DNA of 64,000 bases from Ascidia mentula (GCA_947561715.1 OX387204.1:1927001-1991000); one strand, 5' to 3'; shown: positions 40,601-55,600, counted from the first letter of the stretch. A program made the numbers and translations. Notes: generated by a model from the letters alone, not told the origin.

Positions 40601-43600
40601 GGTAGACAAGTAAAGTGGTATTGTTATGCATGCGGTGATGCAGTATATCAATTACACACCTCGTATGTTACGTCATAGTGGTATTTGTTATTGCAACACA
40701 GGTTAAGAACCAATCCTCTGTTTTTTAAACCGGTTTTCGCGTTAACTGAACTGTATGAGTAAACTAATCACAATTTGCCAATGAAAACCAAGCATTTTTG
40801 GTTAATTTTTGTGGTATTGCCTTTGTACTGGTACATGTTGGTTGGGGCTTTTTTAAAAAAAAGAAACTTCCAATAAAGTCTTTTTTTGCACTGCGATATT
40901 GCTGACATTTTGCTTCTATAGTAGAGTAACCCATATGTATTATACACTACTAAAAATTCATGCGCGTTCACGAAGAAGCATGTTAATTATAGATGTGAAA
41001 GTATGAATTGTTGTGACACGGGGTCTGACTGCACTATTGGTTTAGCTTTTGCTTGGTTTCCATCTTGTTCCGCCGGTTGGTTGCACCTGGTTTTGTGCCC
41101 GATGGATGACGGTGATTGTATAGTCACCACAAAGTGGAAGTCTTTGCTTGGCCGTTTGGTCAGCAAAGTGCACTGATGATACCTTACATGTCGAAATAGT
41201 GGCCATCAATATGAGCTAACAGAAATAACAAGTGGCTGTATGAAGTATAGCCTATATTCACCTAAATAGACAATAAACTGGAAGAAATGCCTTGCACGTT
41301 GTCAATGCGCTTGTACCAATCCATAAATATATCACAGTCAACGTGTAGGAGGTGCCTACAAAGGAATTAGACATCTAATTAAGGCTATTCGTTATTTTTG
41401 CAGGAAGGCAATTCAGAAAGCCGGTTACAACATGAACGAGTTGGTCTCTGCCACCACAGCCAGCTTTTCGCCGATCGCACAACGACGAGTGACTCCGAAA
41501 ACCGAAGTTGACTGGACGGTGAGTAACTCGTTGATTCCTTTGTGTATTTCCCTTTCACCATACAAAGGATCCCACTTTCCAGGAAATAAGGGTTCACATT
41601 GTTAATTGACCGAAGCGATTGATGGCGTGTACTGTTGAACAAGCAGGCGTACTCGCGGGTTAAACACTCATAAAGGAATTTATTAGTTATCGAGTGACTT
41701 TTAGGTCTTCAACCAGGGGGCACATTGTTAAATATACCAAGCATCTTTCGAATTATTCGGTCTCATCAGTGTAGCTTTGTGGTTACTATCCAACAATCTT
41801 GCCTGCCAAACAGGAACATTGGCTCTGTATGCAGCTCACTACAAATATTAATTGGCTTCATTGCTTGTATATGATGGTGTTTGTACACAAAACAAAAGTT
41901 TTCATGGGTTGCAAATGTTGGGTGCTCAGTCTGTAGTGATGTCATATCGTCTTGTTAAAACTCCTTGTCAATTCCCAACGTAAATGTGTACACATGATGG
42001 GCTTTTTGCAGCAGAAATCTTGCGATCGTTCGTTAAATCCACTAAACGTCATACACACTGACGCACGAGCTAATAACAACAATTTGTTACCCTTTTGTTT
42101 GTAGGAATCGGCGCTGAGTGATGACCACCTTTGGGCCCCCACAAACGCTTCTGGCGACCTTTGTTACGTCGGGGAACAGAATTGCAGCGTAAGTGTGACG
42201 TCATAATCTCTGTTGGCGGTCGGGAGGTTGGACAAGTTTTTTTTAATTAGGTTTTGTGAAAATCGAAACGTGCGGTTACAAAACAATAGGAGACGAAAAC
42301 CCTATTTTGGTTGTGAGCTACCGTGCATTGTTGTTCATTTTTGTACGACTTTGCGCGTATATTGCGTATTTTGATGGTTTGGGAAACGGACAGTCTTACT
42401 TAGTTGTCGGTAAGTATTCCAGTGGTTTCGCGATTTGCGAGTTAAGCAACGTTGTTAGAGGCGCTTTTTTCGAATAATAGCATGACGAATGTCCAAGCCT
42501 TGAAGCTTTTAGGTCATTGACAGCGTTTCAAAATTTGTTATACTCCCTCTATTTCTTGTCTAATGGAATTTTTTTTTAGAAATCCGGCGGCCGAAAGAAG
42601 TGCTCCGCTTGTCACATCGTCGTGCATGACGCTTGCTACGCCCAACTTGTCAGGGTAAGCGATATTTTGTTGCCAAAGGCATTTTTATGGGAGCATAGTT
42701 AAATGTTTATTCATTTGCCGAAAGACATGTGTCCGACAACAAGACTAAATTTTTCACGGCCAATGCGACCTTTTAGGATTCCAAACCAGCTATTATGCCA
42801 ACAACCATAATGTAGTAGGTAAAAAACTACATGTCCTTTCTATGTCAAGGCAATTTGTTGCAATTTTCTTTTCCAACCGATAGTGTTTCCTGTCCTATGT
42901 AAAGGACTGAGATTCATATAATGTGTCTGTCTGATCTCTATAGATTAACGGACAATATAGCGCCGTGTGCAACTTCTTAACCTATTGAAACCATTTACTT
43001 ATAGTATCGTATGAAAAAAAAAGTCAGTGAACGAAATAACCACACATGAGAGCTTTTTCCAAAATATAACTTGTTGATAAAATCACATACCAGGTATTTG
43101 TTGCCCATAAGACTGTTTGGTGGTTTCGATAGTTATTCATCGAGTTTTATTATACTGTTTGTGAATGTTGTGTTTTGTGAACGCAAAGTAGATATTGGAA
43201 TCCATACGTCCTCTTGATATGTTTTTGGTTTACAGATCGGCTTCCGTTGCAAGACGACATTTCGCGAGGCCACCACTAGGAGCATGCGAGAGGTAAAGTT
43301 TTAATTTCGCTCGGGGACCTGTTTGATAGTGCCGACGTATGTTGTCCTTGTTATTATCAGCAAACAGCTTCCAATTATTTTGGTATGAAATCAAGACCTC
43401 AACTAATTAAAAAGGGAAAGGGCATTGTTTAATTTTCATCGCTGAAATATTTTTTGTTGCTCGCGGGACGGGTTTATTATTCTCATGTTTACAAAGAGAG
43501 CGTGATCAAATCGATTCTGGATAACTATAGGTGAAGATGTCTATCGATTTGACGCACACATTCACCGCTTCGTGATGTGTAGTCCCTTGCTTATTATTGT

Positions 43601-46600
43601 AATATCTGCGCAATCAAGTAGTTTTGATTACTGGTAGCTTTTCGGAAGGAAATTGGTTTGAAAGTTCAGTATGAACAATGTTTCACCATATTGTTTTCAA
43701 CGTGTAAAATATCCATTGTTGTTTAAGAACGCTATTAACGGATTTACCCGTAATTCTGAGAACAAAATGGCTTTTATTGAAGTGAAATATTACCGGAACG
43801 CCTCAAATAAATATAACATGTCTATGTTTTTTTTGCAATATGGGTCACAGTCTTTTCGTCCCACCTCGTCATTAACACTGTGTTCTTCTCGCCTAATATA
43901 TAAATATATACTAACAGACATCATTGGATCGCACTTCAAAACAGCATGGTTATGTTTTTTGAACCAGTGTGATCTTCGCGTAGATTTTTCCAACCACTTG
44001 TAATATGGTTAAATGTTTTTATCCTCCAGACTTTGGTTGTTCATCATCATTGGGTTCATCGACGCAAGCAGGAGGGAAAGTGCAAGCAATGCGGAAAGGT
44101 AAGAAAAGGTTAATTTAAACAAAATCCCATGAAAAATACATAATACGTAGAGGCTTGTGGAGATCTTGGACGCGAAATCGAAACGTTCAAAACGAAGCTT
44201 TTCGCATTTTAGTGGTTTCATTCTTTTCCTTCGTTGAGTTGCTCGTCTGAACAAAAAAACAATTAGCGCATTCTACATTCATAGTTCATAAATTATTAAT
44301 GCTGTATCACATGCGTTCACCCTATCATGACCTCAGTAATCTTGTAAAAACAGACAGAGACATGAAATAACAAACGTCTTGGCCATAGATATGCTCATCT
44401 GTAATGCAAAGAATAATGTTTATTAAACATTTCGAGAACCGTTTAAACTTATGCTGTTAAACGTTTTCTTGTTATTATTATTATGAGGCACCTTTCATTG
44501 TCAGGTTGTCATTAAATTCGCGGTTAATCGCAATGAAACTCTTATTTTTATTTTCACAGTCCTTCGAAAAACGATTCGGTTTTCGAGAAACCTCGAAGGT
44601 GAGTCGTCTGGACTATCGGCCAATAATCCCTGGCATTCGCCCCGAGACGAATTTAGACGGGAATCAATAATTGAACGCCTTTACATTGTTGGGTTGTCAC
44701 TGTGCAAGCGGATAACCATACTGTTGCCATAGTGGACGACTTAAAAGTGTGATTGTTCATACACAAGCACACAGTTTTAATTAATTCTTCAATTAGACAC
44801 CACGGTTTGCCTTTATCTTGCCAATAACAAAAGCTGGCCATGCTATATTGCAGTACAAAGCTAGTGATTATAATTCTTGTGGCTCTCCTTTAAAAGTCAC
44901 CAATGTTGTTACCGATAAAACAGCCGAAAATTGCCATTCAAACACAAGTTACATGTTTGAATTTGCATGAGGTTGCTGCGTTCGTGTATTTTATTTTTGA
45001 GGTGTGTTTCAAATGGCATGTTTTCGTGCGGCTTGTAACAAACTTAAGGCTTTTTTCTATATTAGGTCGGGTTATGGAACACTATGGGTTGGGCTACACC
45101 TGACCAAATTTAATTTGCGCAGCCTATGCAGGAAACATTGTCTTCATTAAACATTAAAAAATGGGTTTATATTCAATTAACTGCCGTTAACTTAACATTT
45201 TCAGTGTCGCTGCTTTTAGTAATTTTTTTCCTAATTTTGACAAAGAAAAGTAAATGCCCTCAAGTTTCTGGAATTTAATTTTGTGAAATATTTCGAGGGT
45301 GCTGAAGATTTCACAGTTCCAGCTTTTTTTGACCTATTGCCCTTACTTAGCGTGATATGAGGCAGAACGTCTGAAGCACACAAATATCCTCTGAAACTAT
45401 CACACGACGAAATTAAACGCATATCGTGAAATGATAATTTTACTCAAGATGGACGGCTTGAGGACAGGAAGTTGTCTCCCGAATCGACCATCGTCCAGTC
45501 TGATTGAATATTCAGTATTATCGCAGTGACGCTTGTAAATCTTGCGTAATTTTAACAAACTTTACTACTTATTTTTTGCAAATTAAGCCCTATTTTTTGT
45601 TTTTTCACTTGTTCACAAATGGCCCGTCCTTCACTTGTTTTGATTAAGCTTTTTAATAAAGCCTCATTATTGGGGCCTATTTTGCAAAATTGTAAAAACG
45701 TCTCAGCGCAGCCTGTATTGGTGCAACAAGTGCGAAAAAATAAGTTGTTATGCAAAAAAGATTTTGGTGAAAATCACGCGATACCTTCAAACATTATTGC
45801 GATAATATTCAATGTTTCAAGCCTTGGGCGCAAGAAATGTTGTTGGGTTGCGATTAACGTGAGATTGGTTCAACTTAAACGGGGCAATACTCGTTTTATA
45901 TGGATATATAGACATACATCATTTAAACAGTTATTTCAATTGTCTCATATACGCAAATGATCATCGTGTTAATTTTACATCCATAAAATACACCAACCAA
46001 TGAATAATTAATTTTTACTTTGATCTCCAGATTGTAGCTATCAGCTGTTCTTGGTGCAAAGAAACTTACCACAATAAAGTGAGCTGCTTTCAGATGCACA
46101 AAATCAACGAACCGTGCTCGCTGGGTGCATTCGCTAAAAGCATTGTCCCGCCAACTTGGATAATCAAAGTAAGAACCTGGGGCTGTTCCTTCTTCTTTTT
46201 GGCTTGAAATCATGCGATGGCAAAAATAATTCTATCTTTTGACTGAACAAAAAAATAAACTTTCCTTTTAAACTGCTCTTCTGGAGTTAATTAACCTACT
46301 TTGTGGTTCTGACGTCCATACAGCAAGACTTCTTCGGGGTTTTTCCCTTGCTGTATGCCAGACGAAATGTCGTAGCAATAAATTACGTTAATTGATGCCA
46401 AAAGAGCAATCCTGTTTGCACAAGAAGCTTATTGTGTTTGTATTCTAATGACTTAGCAAGAATGATTTGATCCAAATATCTACACGCCAATGTTAGGCAC
46501 GATGTGTTCTCCATGCTTTTCCAGCCCTGAGATATCATGTAAATGCAAAGTTTTGAATTTAATAAATAACAAATTTCCGCTTTGATGCCACGACCTCCGA

Positions 46601-49600
46601 CACGGCTGACAGCTTTGCGATCCTCGGAAGCAGCGATGCGTGACGTTTTAAGCACGTGCGACCTTTTGTGTGCGGCGAAACTCGATGATGTGTTTGACCT
46701 GCTAGGAATTTTCGCCTGCGTGCTTTGCAAGCAGCGTACGACAGCTAAATGCTGTTTAAATTCGCTTCGTCGCAACCAAAAAGGTCATCGGCTTGTACGT
46801 GCACTAAAACTATAGAAATGCGCGTGGCGGTTTCACGAATATCTCATGGGACAATCTTTAGGGACTCTGGTGGCATTTTCACACCGTATTTGGGTTCGAT
46901 GCATTAGGGCCGGTTGGCATTTAGCTTATTTCGAAAGTTGCAATTTGCAAACAGAAATTCTTCTCGTGTAATGAACCCAACTGCCATTGAGGTTGGCGGG
47001 TACCGCACAATCCATTTGCGAAAAAAAAATAATAATACACCACGAAAAACTGTTAATAGGAGATTTAGTAATAACGCATGTAACCGCCCCGTATGGAACC
47101 AATTCTTTACTCTTGTTTACCAAATCGATGCATGTTGACGTAAGTTTATTGCCACTATATATCACCAATCGATTATGACGCAACAATGAGTCACTCCGTA
47201 GTGCTAGGGTTTACGAACAGCTTGTCGCGATTCGAATCCAACCGGATCCTCTTTCGCAGTCGTCGCAGAAGCAGAAGTCGATCCGCAATCGATCGAAGAA
47301 GAAGCGCGGATCAGGAGGCACCTGGAGGAAGAAATCCTCAAAGGAGAACAGACAGCGAACGTTCCTCATCCGTCCTCTCTCCCACCAAGCTGCTTTCCTC
47401 ACCCCCACGCTTATATTTATTAACCCCAAAAGCGGGGGTAACCAGGTGGGTAAGCGGTAAATCCCGGATAACAATCGGGGACTATCCCACATAAGCCGTA
47501 AATTGGTCTGTTCGATCTTGGGGGTCCGTTGTGTAAAATAACTTGAAAACCGCAAATATCACCTGTTTTGAATTGCGCCGCTACTTATCGTTGCCATGGC
47601 AACGTTGTACGTCAACAGCCCTACGTACGCTCATTGACTTGATTTTTCACAGGGCGCCAAACTGATGCAAGCGTTCCAGTGGGTAGTGAATCCACGTCAG
47701 ATCTTCGACCTTTCGAAAGGCGGTCCACAGGAAGGGTAAGAAAAAAAACCTGTGTTTTCCCCGAACAGATTCATGCTCTGGAACAATATCACGGATTAGG
47801 TTGCAATTCTGATGTCTGATAGGCTGGTCCATTATGCAAAGAGCATTGCCATGTTTAAAAACCGTAGTCTCAACATCTAACCCCGTTACGCCATTTTATT
47901 GAACTGATACAGGGACAAGTTATTGCCGGAACGTCCACTTAAATTAAGCTAATGTTTTCTGCATTATAGACGATTTATTTATGTTGTCAAACTTATTATT
48001 CTTGGGAGTGAAATGCAAAACAGCAATGATTACGACCCTATTTTAACCAACGCAACGCATCTTCAATACCCACACTAAACGTATAGTAGGCTGTTTAGAG
48101 CAATGTTCGTGAAATGCCTTTTCGTTACAAGATTTCCATTCTGTTTTGCGACAATTAATTTCTACAGACTTGCGAAAGTGCGGCAAATGTATTGCGTGAA
48201 GGCAAATTCGTTGCAACCAACATGTTGCTAAAAAAACAAAACCGCCAACAGCATATAGCTCCCATATATAGTTCAATGTGCATAGCTGTCGCACTGAGGG
48301 GGTACCAACGTCCATGGCAATTTTTGCGTAACGTCAAGTGTCACACAATGTTATTGTCAAATTTATTGACCTGCCCGTGCGAATTACATCAGGCGCACTA
48401 AGGGCTTATATCCTGTAATACATAGCGAGCCGTGAAGATTGGCCTTGTGAATAATGCAAAAGCAACTGTAAGAGGCACGTCCACGTTAATCATCACCGTC
48501 ATTTTGTTCGATAATCGGAGCGCGCGGCGTCTCTCGTCATTATCGCGAAAACCCGATTTTAATGATTAGCCTTTATACGGTCACGTGATCGCGGCCAGCG
48601 CTTTGAAACAAGTTGAAAGCTGTAGCATTATACGTTGCGAATCGTAGAATTAACATCAATTATTGGTTTTACCTGGGCTTCTGTGACTGTTTTGACGTCA
48701 CCAAAAGCGGTTCTGCCACACAGGACAAAAGGTTGAAAAAAACTGATTTAAATCATAAAGGCATGAATTGCGTACCAAGGTTTAGTCGAGTGCCGACGTA
48801 TTTTGATACGTTGTCTGCCATTTTCTGCTTACGCTATGATGTAATATGTATTTGTGCCCGTAAGCCTGGGTGTTGATGCATGCGATTTCAACCTGAACTG
48901 TAAGAGTATGAAATGCAACAATTTAAAAAATACACCTCTCATGTTTGATAGCAATATTTATGTATTTTCATTGCGGAAGTTGATTGTGATGAAACAACTG
49001 AAAATCTCTCGAGGGGGGGTGTCAACTTTATAAGATATTGCAACTACATGTTTTACTTTGTATGATGTTAACTCTTCGTGACCCACAATATTTGACATGT
49101 CACCCCTGCAGGGTCGCCCCCCCACCTTTGGGAAGCTCTGCTTTAACTCATCGCTTTAATTTATTAATCCACGTCTTGTAAGTCTTGATAGTAGCCGATA
49201 CAACGGCTGTGTGTTTGGTTCCACGTGTAAAAGAAGCTTCAGAACGGGTAATGACAAACGACAAAGCACACCGCCACAAGACGGCCTATACACTGTGTAA
49301 CATTTTTCATAAATTATTTATCTTAGCGCCGCGAATGACGAACCGGGTTGTTATGTTTCCGGCATCACATTACTTCAATCTAATCCATTTGACATTTGCG
49401 GTGGCACAAAGGCATCGGAAAATGTATTTAGTTTGATGTGGCCGATTTTTTTAGCTGAAATAGCTTTGGGATCATGGTGGGGGTGGGGTCCTTTTGTGGT
49501 CGAAACAACATCTTCACGGAAAGCTGTTTTTCTCTGTGGCGTGGTAAAAACTGCAACCGACGGAGTCTTAGCAAATGAAAATAACCCGGGAAAAACAGCT

Positions 49601-52600
49601 GAGCTGTGATGCTGTGAAATGAACCGATTAATTTTGACGGTTTTAGTTGCGTTTGACGTTTGTTGTTCCGTCACAATCATTTTACAAATAAACATTCAAA
49701 ACGAAACTTTTCGGAAAAAATTCTTCATAAAACCTCGCGAGTCAATCAAATGCTAAGCAAGAGAAACAGGTGATCATAACTGTTCTGCACTGACCCGTTG
49801 TACGCGGTTGATAATAAAGCTCTGTCGCCCTAAATGTGTATTTCAACAAAACCAAATGTACTTTCGATTTGCCAACAGATTAGAGCTCTATCGAAAAGTT
49901 CCAAACCTCAGGATCTTGGCTTGTGGAGGCGATGGCACGGTCGGCTGGATTCTATCCGTACTTGATAAACTTTCGTTGTCTCGACCGCCTCCAGTGGCCA
50001 TTCTTCCACTGGGAACGGGCAACGATCTGTCGAGGACCCTCAACTTCGGACCGGTGGGTTTTTGTGACGTGATAAAGGTTATTGTTTTGCAACAAACAAA
50101 GACAATTGAATTTGGAAACCTTTGTTTGTTGTGACGTTTGTGAGTGTTTGTCAGGTCTCTGTTTCGTGATAAGTTCGTTTTGGGATGAAATATACATTAT
50201 AAAAATGGTAATTTTGCATTAAAAATTGAAAAATGTTTTTTATGCAATTACCTTTAGCGCTACTCATAAATATAAAATGAACTTAACCCCCCTTTCTTAG
50301 TCACGAGCCTAAAACCGCATGAAAACTACCAAAGTTAAAAAAGTTATGACCTATATTTCGTGCGTTTCCCAAACTCCACAATTTAATCTTCCTCGTGTTC
50401 CGTGCAGGGTTACACTGACGAACCAATCCACAAAATCCTCCAGGGCGTAGAGGAGGCCAGACCCGCCAAATTGGACCGTTGGAAGTTGCACGTGGAACGG
50501 AACGAGCAAGCGCAACTTCCCGCTAGGCACACCGAAGACGATGAGGTATGACGTCATACACAAAGCTTGTGTTGTTTTTGTTTATTTGCAAACAATAGTT
50601 CGCGCACTGAGAAAACAAGGAAAACGGGCTTCATGCCAGGGATAGGGTCGAATTCACTTTTTGTCCAAATGTCAGCGTAAAAAAGGTTATAATCCTCCTT
50701 GGCTTTGGCATTTGTTTAATCTCGTTAAGTATAAGGGTTCGGTTTTTCTGCTGTCTCATCCAAAGGTTAAATCGCGTGAAAGCCGATGCAAATAACGTTA
50801 GGCATTCAGGTCGGGCTCTGCAAAGACGGGAATTCGATCGGCAGGGATTTGCGAAATTTCCATTTTAAATATTTGCTAGTCCTTGCACTGATTATGAACA
50901 CAGTTGAATTTGAAACGTCTGCCAACAACTTTATGCTAACTAACAAGTTCTTAGTTTTGGCTTTCATGTTGAAAGCAATAACGTCCAAATATATGTTGTT
51001 TATTCGTAGCAAACGAATTTACCACCAGAAGAGAATCTGATGACTGGGGTGGACAATCCTCCCTTAGATGTGGTGAACAATTATTTCAGCATCGGTTCCG
51101 ACGCCCAAGTCACCCTCGCTTTCCACGAATCAAGGGGTGAGTTCAGCTTTAAACTTTTATAAGTGCTTTGTGTATAAGTGAATAATAAACCAGTGGTTCC
51201 GGCCCGTTTTCATGCGCAATTCTACCCGAATGATTATCGTGGCATTTAATTTTAATTTCACTAGGAAAATAAAATACAAAAAAACATATTTAAATAGTAA
51301 GCATTTGATTTTGGTGGAGTTTCATATGTGGTTAGGCAGTTAAGAAACAATGTTCAAACTAGCATGCGTAAATTTCCTTAACCCATTTTTTTGGCTTAAC
51401 AGAGGCCCATCCAGATAAGTTCAACAGTCGCATCGGTAATAAAATCTATTACGTGAGAGCCGGCATGTTCGAATACTTGACACGACAATCCAAGGATCTA
51501 TCCAAACACATCACTGTAGTCGTGAGTAAACATATGTATTTTTCTTCAGTTGTTCTATATATTTTCTGTCAGTGTCGCACAAAACAGGTCACACATGCCA
51601 AGCTTGGCAGCCATTTGTTTGAAATTGGCACGCGGACTGATTTTACTAATATGTTCAAGTCACAATGTTAAAATCAAGCTTCTTTGTGAACACGTATTGT
51701 AATCGATCTCATAGTGCATTTTATTTGACTACATAGCAGTATTTCCCAAACTGTTTAATTCGAGAAACCCGGCAAGGCTATTTAAGTTACAAAAACATCA
51801 AGTAAACCTACATATTTTACCCAAAATTATAGCATTTTTTTTGTCTTTTCGGATTGGTTCTCATCCGTTTTTTTGTCCAATGTTAAGTTTATTAAGCTTG
51901 AAACCAGATACTAGCTTATGTATGGTTCGGCAGTAACCAAGGATTATAGCAACGCACTCCAACGGCTTGGGTGGTAAACTTGCACTTAACTTACGTTCAG
52001 TGTGACGGCCAAAACATTACGCCGAAGATCCGGGAGCTCAAACCAGTCTGTATCCTCTTCCTCAATATTCCCAAGTACAGCTCCGGGACTTGCCCTTGGG
52101 GAAACCCCAGCGGCAGTGAGTTCACTGTGCAACGTCATGACGACAAACTCATTGAAGTTTTGGCGTTCAGTCTCAACCAACTGGTAGGTGTTGATATTTT
52201 TACCAAAAATGCATATCCTCCGCTGAAAAGTTATGCGGATTTTCTTTCATACATGGTTTTCCTTAAAAATATCTACCTAAAAAATATGTTTTATCAAAAA
52301 TACGATAAAAAACTTGACCAGACCTTAATCTTTGTGACGTCAGAACCGTCAATTGGAATTGTTTCGGCACGAAAGCTCACACAAAAAGTTGCAAAACTCA
52401 TGTCTTAATTGTTAGAACAATAACTACCGTCGGGGTTAATTGTAACGTAATAAAACCTGTGTGTTTTGTCACTTCTCACAGGGCATGATATTCGTCGGAG
52501 GACACGGCGAACGACTCTGTCAGTGCAGGTCGGCTACCATCAAGACTTACAAAACCTTCCCAGTGCAAATAGACGGTGAACCCTGCAGGTATTACGTTAG

Positions 52601-55600
52601 CAGTAATTATGAAGTGCACCACTCTGAACCAGTGGTTCCCGACTTTCATGTACCAGTGACACACTCAAACTCACCCTCAAAAACATACTCAACCCAACCT
52701 ATTACGCCCCATGTAAAAAATGTCGACCGTTTTGGTGGTAGTTGAACGGTTTTGGTGGGTTTTGGTGGGTTTTGGCAGTTTTTAGAGATGAATTCGCTAA
52801 CGTGCACAGGAACAATAAGTCGTTTTTTTTTCTTTATTGGTACAACAGGAAAATAGTCGCAAGGCCTGATTTGAAACCTTCCAAGTATAGAAACCCTAAA
52901 AAATATTTAAACGACGCACAAGTGTTTCCGAACGCACCATTTGGAAACTCATTTGGAAACTAATCCCAACGTTTCGTCATAGGTTAAATCCCTCCATTAT
53001 CAAGTTTGAGTTTTTCAACCAAGCTAACATGCTTTTCAAATCCAAGAGAAGAACATCCGCAGCGTCAGAGTAAGTATACTCTCCTTTGTTAATAACATCG
53101 TATATTGCACGTAAATTAACCTACTGTGTTGTCATGGATTAAGGCCCCATCCTCACGACCAGATTAAGATTCGTCTAAACCTGCTGACGAGTTATGATTT
53201 CGATGCTCAAGGTGGAATGAAGGAGAAGCTTATTACAAAGGGTATATTGAGTTTGAAACATGTGTAAATGTTTTTGTTCAGTTTTTTTTTACAATTTTCC
53301 TAGGAAATACATGATTTGTGCGTAATATAGTATGGCGTTAATCCCTTTAATTTTGAAATTGTTTTCAAAAAACGATTTTCTCAATACCAAGTTCTCCATT
53401 TCAAACGTTTTCCGTTGATTATAAACAGAAGTTTTGTTTTTGAAACCGCATACTCATTTAATGCACCAGGGGCTATAATAACTTCTTACATGAAGTTTCG
53501 CCTATGGTGTTACGCTTTGTTTTTTTGCAATTGTTCCTTGTAAATAAGTCTTACATTGTTCACAGCATCCCCCTTCCTTGTAACTGTGGTGATGAGCAAT
53601 TCGCGACTGGACGTTTTGCGAACTTGCCTGGACAGCCTCAACACCGTAAGTTAACTCAGTAATTATTTGATAATAAAAGTTAGTGCTTTCATTACGTCGA
53701 GTTGCCTATACAGCTGCACACATCATAAAATCGTACTCCCAATTGCTATGTAAATGTTTGTACTTTTGCAGGCGAATGCTTCTCCCGATCCGAGTGTTGA
53801 ACGCTGGTTTTTTCTTGATTGTAAGTTTTTGTTCTTCCTTTTAATGAATACTTACATGTAATCATGCACGCTTTTGTACGTAATTATTAAAATACTGTTG
53901 TAGTGAATGTAACTGCGTTCAAGCAATAAAGTTGTCATTCAGTCTTCAAACTAAGAGTTTTAGTGTTGAAGTAATAGTTTGAAACTAACTTAACTAAGTA
54001 CCACTACAAAACTGCCTGTAAAGTTGTTTCGACAAGTATGTGTATAATTTTCCAATTAATGAGTGAAGAAGTTTAAAAAACGTTAATGTTTAAGATAAAC
54101 CGACACCTCTTTGTTTCTCAGCAAGCGACGACGACAGATTTTATCGAATCGATCAAAACCAAGAGAACCTGCATCTCGTTTGTGACGTCATAACCAATGA
54201 CCGCGAGCTTTACCTTTTGGAAGTTCCCGAGCCCCAAACATCTCCGTTACTAGTGAGTGTGACGTCACAGTAACATATTGTTTCGTCTGTTTATTGACAC
54301 AGCTTACCTGTGTATTTTTAACAGCATTTTCCAGTTCGTTCGAGGACAATTGACAGGAAATCTCTGCAATTCCGTGGAAGGGTACACAGCGACTCAGTCG
54401 TCATTGGGTATGGGTTTCTATGCTAAAATTGTGTTTGTGTTCCGGATATTGGTAGCTTTGAGGTTTGAATATGTAATAAGTTTTTCTGTTTTTTTCGCCT
54501 TTCATGAAAGCTAAAGAATAGGTTTTTATGCATGTTTGTTAACTTCCATTTCTTTTCAGGGAGAATCTTACTGATGCTGTAGACTTTACGGCGATGACGC
54601 AGGTTTGTGAATAAAAATGTTGTAATATTTAAGAAGTTCGTTATTCCTCACAAATACACCCAATTCGTTCTTGTGTTATTTAAATAGTTTTTTTTCGTAA
54701 AAGAGTGTCTAAATGTACACAAATATTTTATTATTTTTATCGGTTATTTTATTGTTTTGGTTAATTTCGGGGTTCCTTTATTCTAAAGCATCGTAACCCG
54801 ATCTCCCATGACGTCGCCAAGTCCGGCAACGTGAGTCCTCGAGTGTTGAGTTCTCAACTAATAACGTCGCCGCTAGACGTCGTCCTTGAAAAGGACCGCG
54901 ACGAGGAAGAAGTAATCGTTCCAGCGAAAACTGATGACGTCACATCAGTAAAATCGGAAGGTACTGACGTCGCACTGGCATTCGAACCAGAAGTTACACT
55001 GGATACTTCTGAAGAAAAAGAAGTGACATCAGAACCGGTAAATGACGTACCCGTCGTGGAGGTTGTAGCGGATACGTCGCCATCCAATGATAAAATACCG
55101 AGTACGTCATCATCAATAACAGCATCCCCGATTGCTCACGTGAGTTGCGTCTCTTCTTCTGTTTCGCTGGTAGGGGAAATTTAGAAGGGGAATGAATAAA
55201 ACTTAGTTGTTTTGTACCACAGTGCAGTTGCTGGATAATTTACAGAACTCGGCAATATTATGTTGCAACATCATATCTCTCATGGTCTATATACGGAAAT
55301 ATTTTTTAATTCGCTACAGCGACTGTACGAAAGCGACTGCTCGTCGTACTCGACTTCCAGCAACGAGTACGTCATCAACGATGACGTGGGAGACGCTTCA
55401 CAAAGCAAAATTGCCAAATCACGACACAAGTCAATGATGACTCAGCGCTCACCGCAAAAATCGCCTCTCCGCACTTCGCAGTCGAACCCCCCGATTGCAG
55501 GCGGACAACTGCTCGGCGAGTTTGTCAGGTGGGTTAGTGACGTCATAGTCGAGGGTGACGTAATCAACGGAGTGTTTTCCTGCTGTTTAGTAAACTTGAC

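Larger units (their letters stand above)
31691..41403. other. DGK intron 4 (9.7 kb)
   Basis: This is the largest intron of the gene; most others are 70 to 2200 bases. It contains a probable alternative first exon at 39287-39729, TGACGTCA sites at 33246 and 35182 (two more inside the alternative exon), and a hAT-like repeat around 38581-38770. No other protein-like exon chain is seen on either strand. Its size together with an internal first exon suggests a second promoter. Confidence 0.6.

Noticed and set aside
51022-51028. Acceptor ACCACCAG for DGK exon 16
   Set aside because: It gives the wrong phase; the acceptor ending at 51009 has a better pyrimidine tract and recovers LPPEE.
54854-55087. 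Minus-strand Ser/Thr-rich frame
   Set aside because: Reverse of the acidic DGK exon 27.
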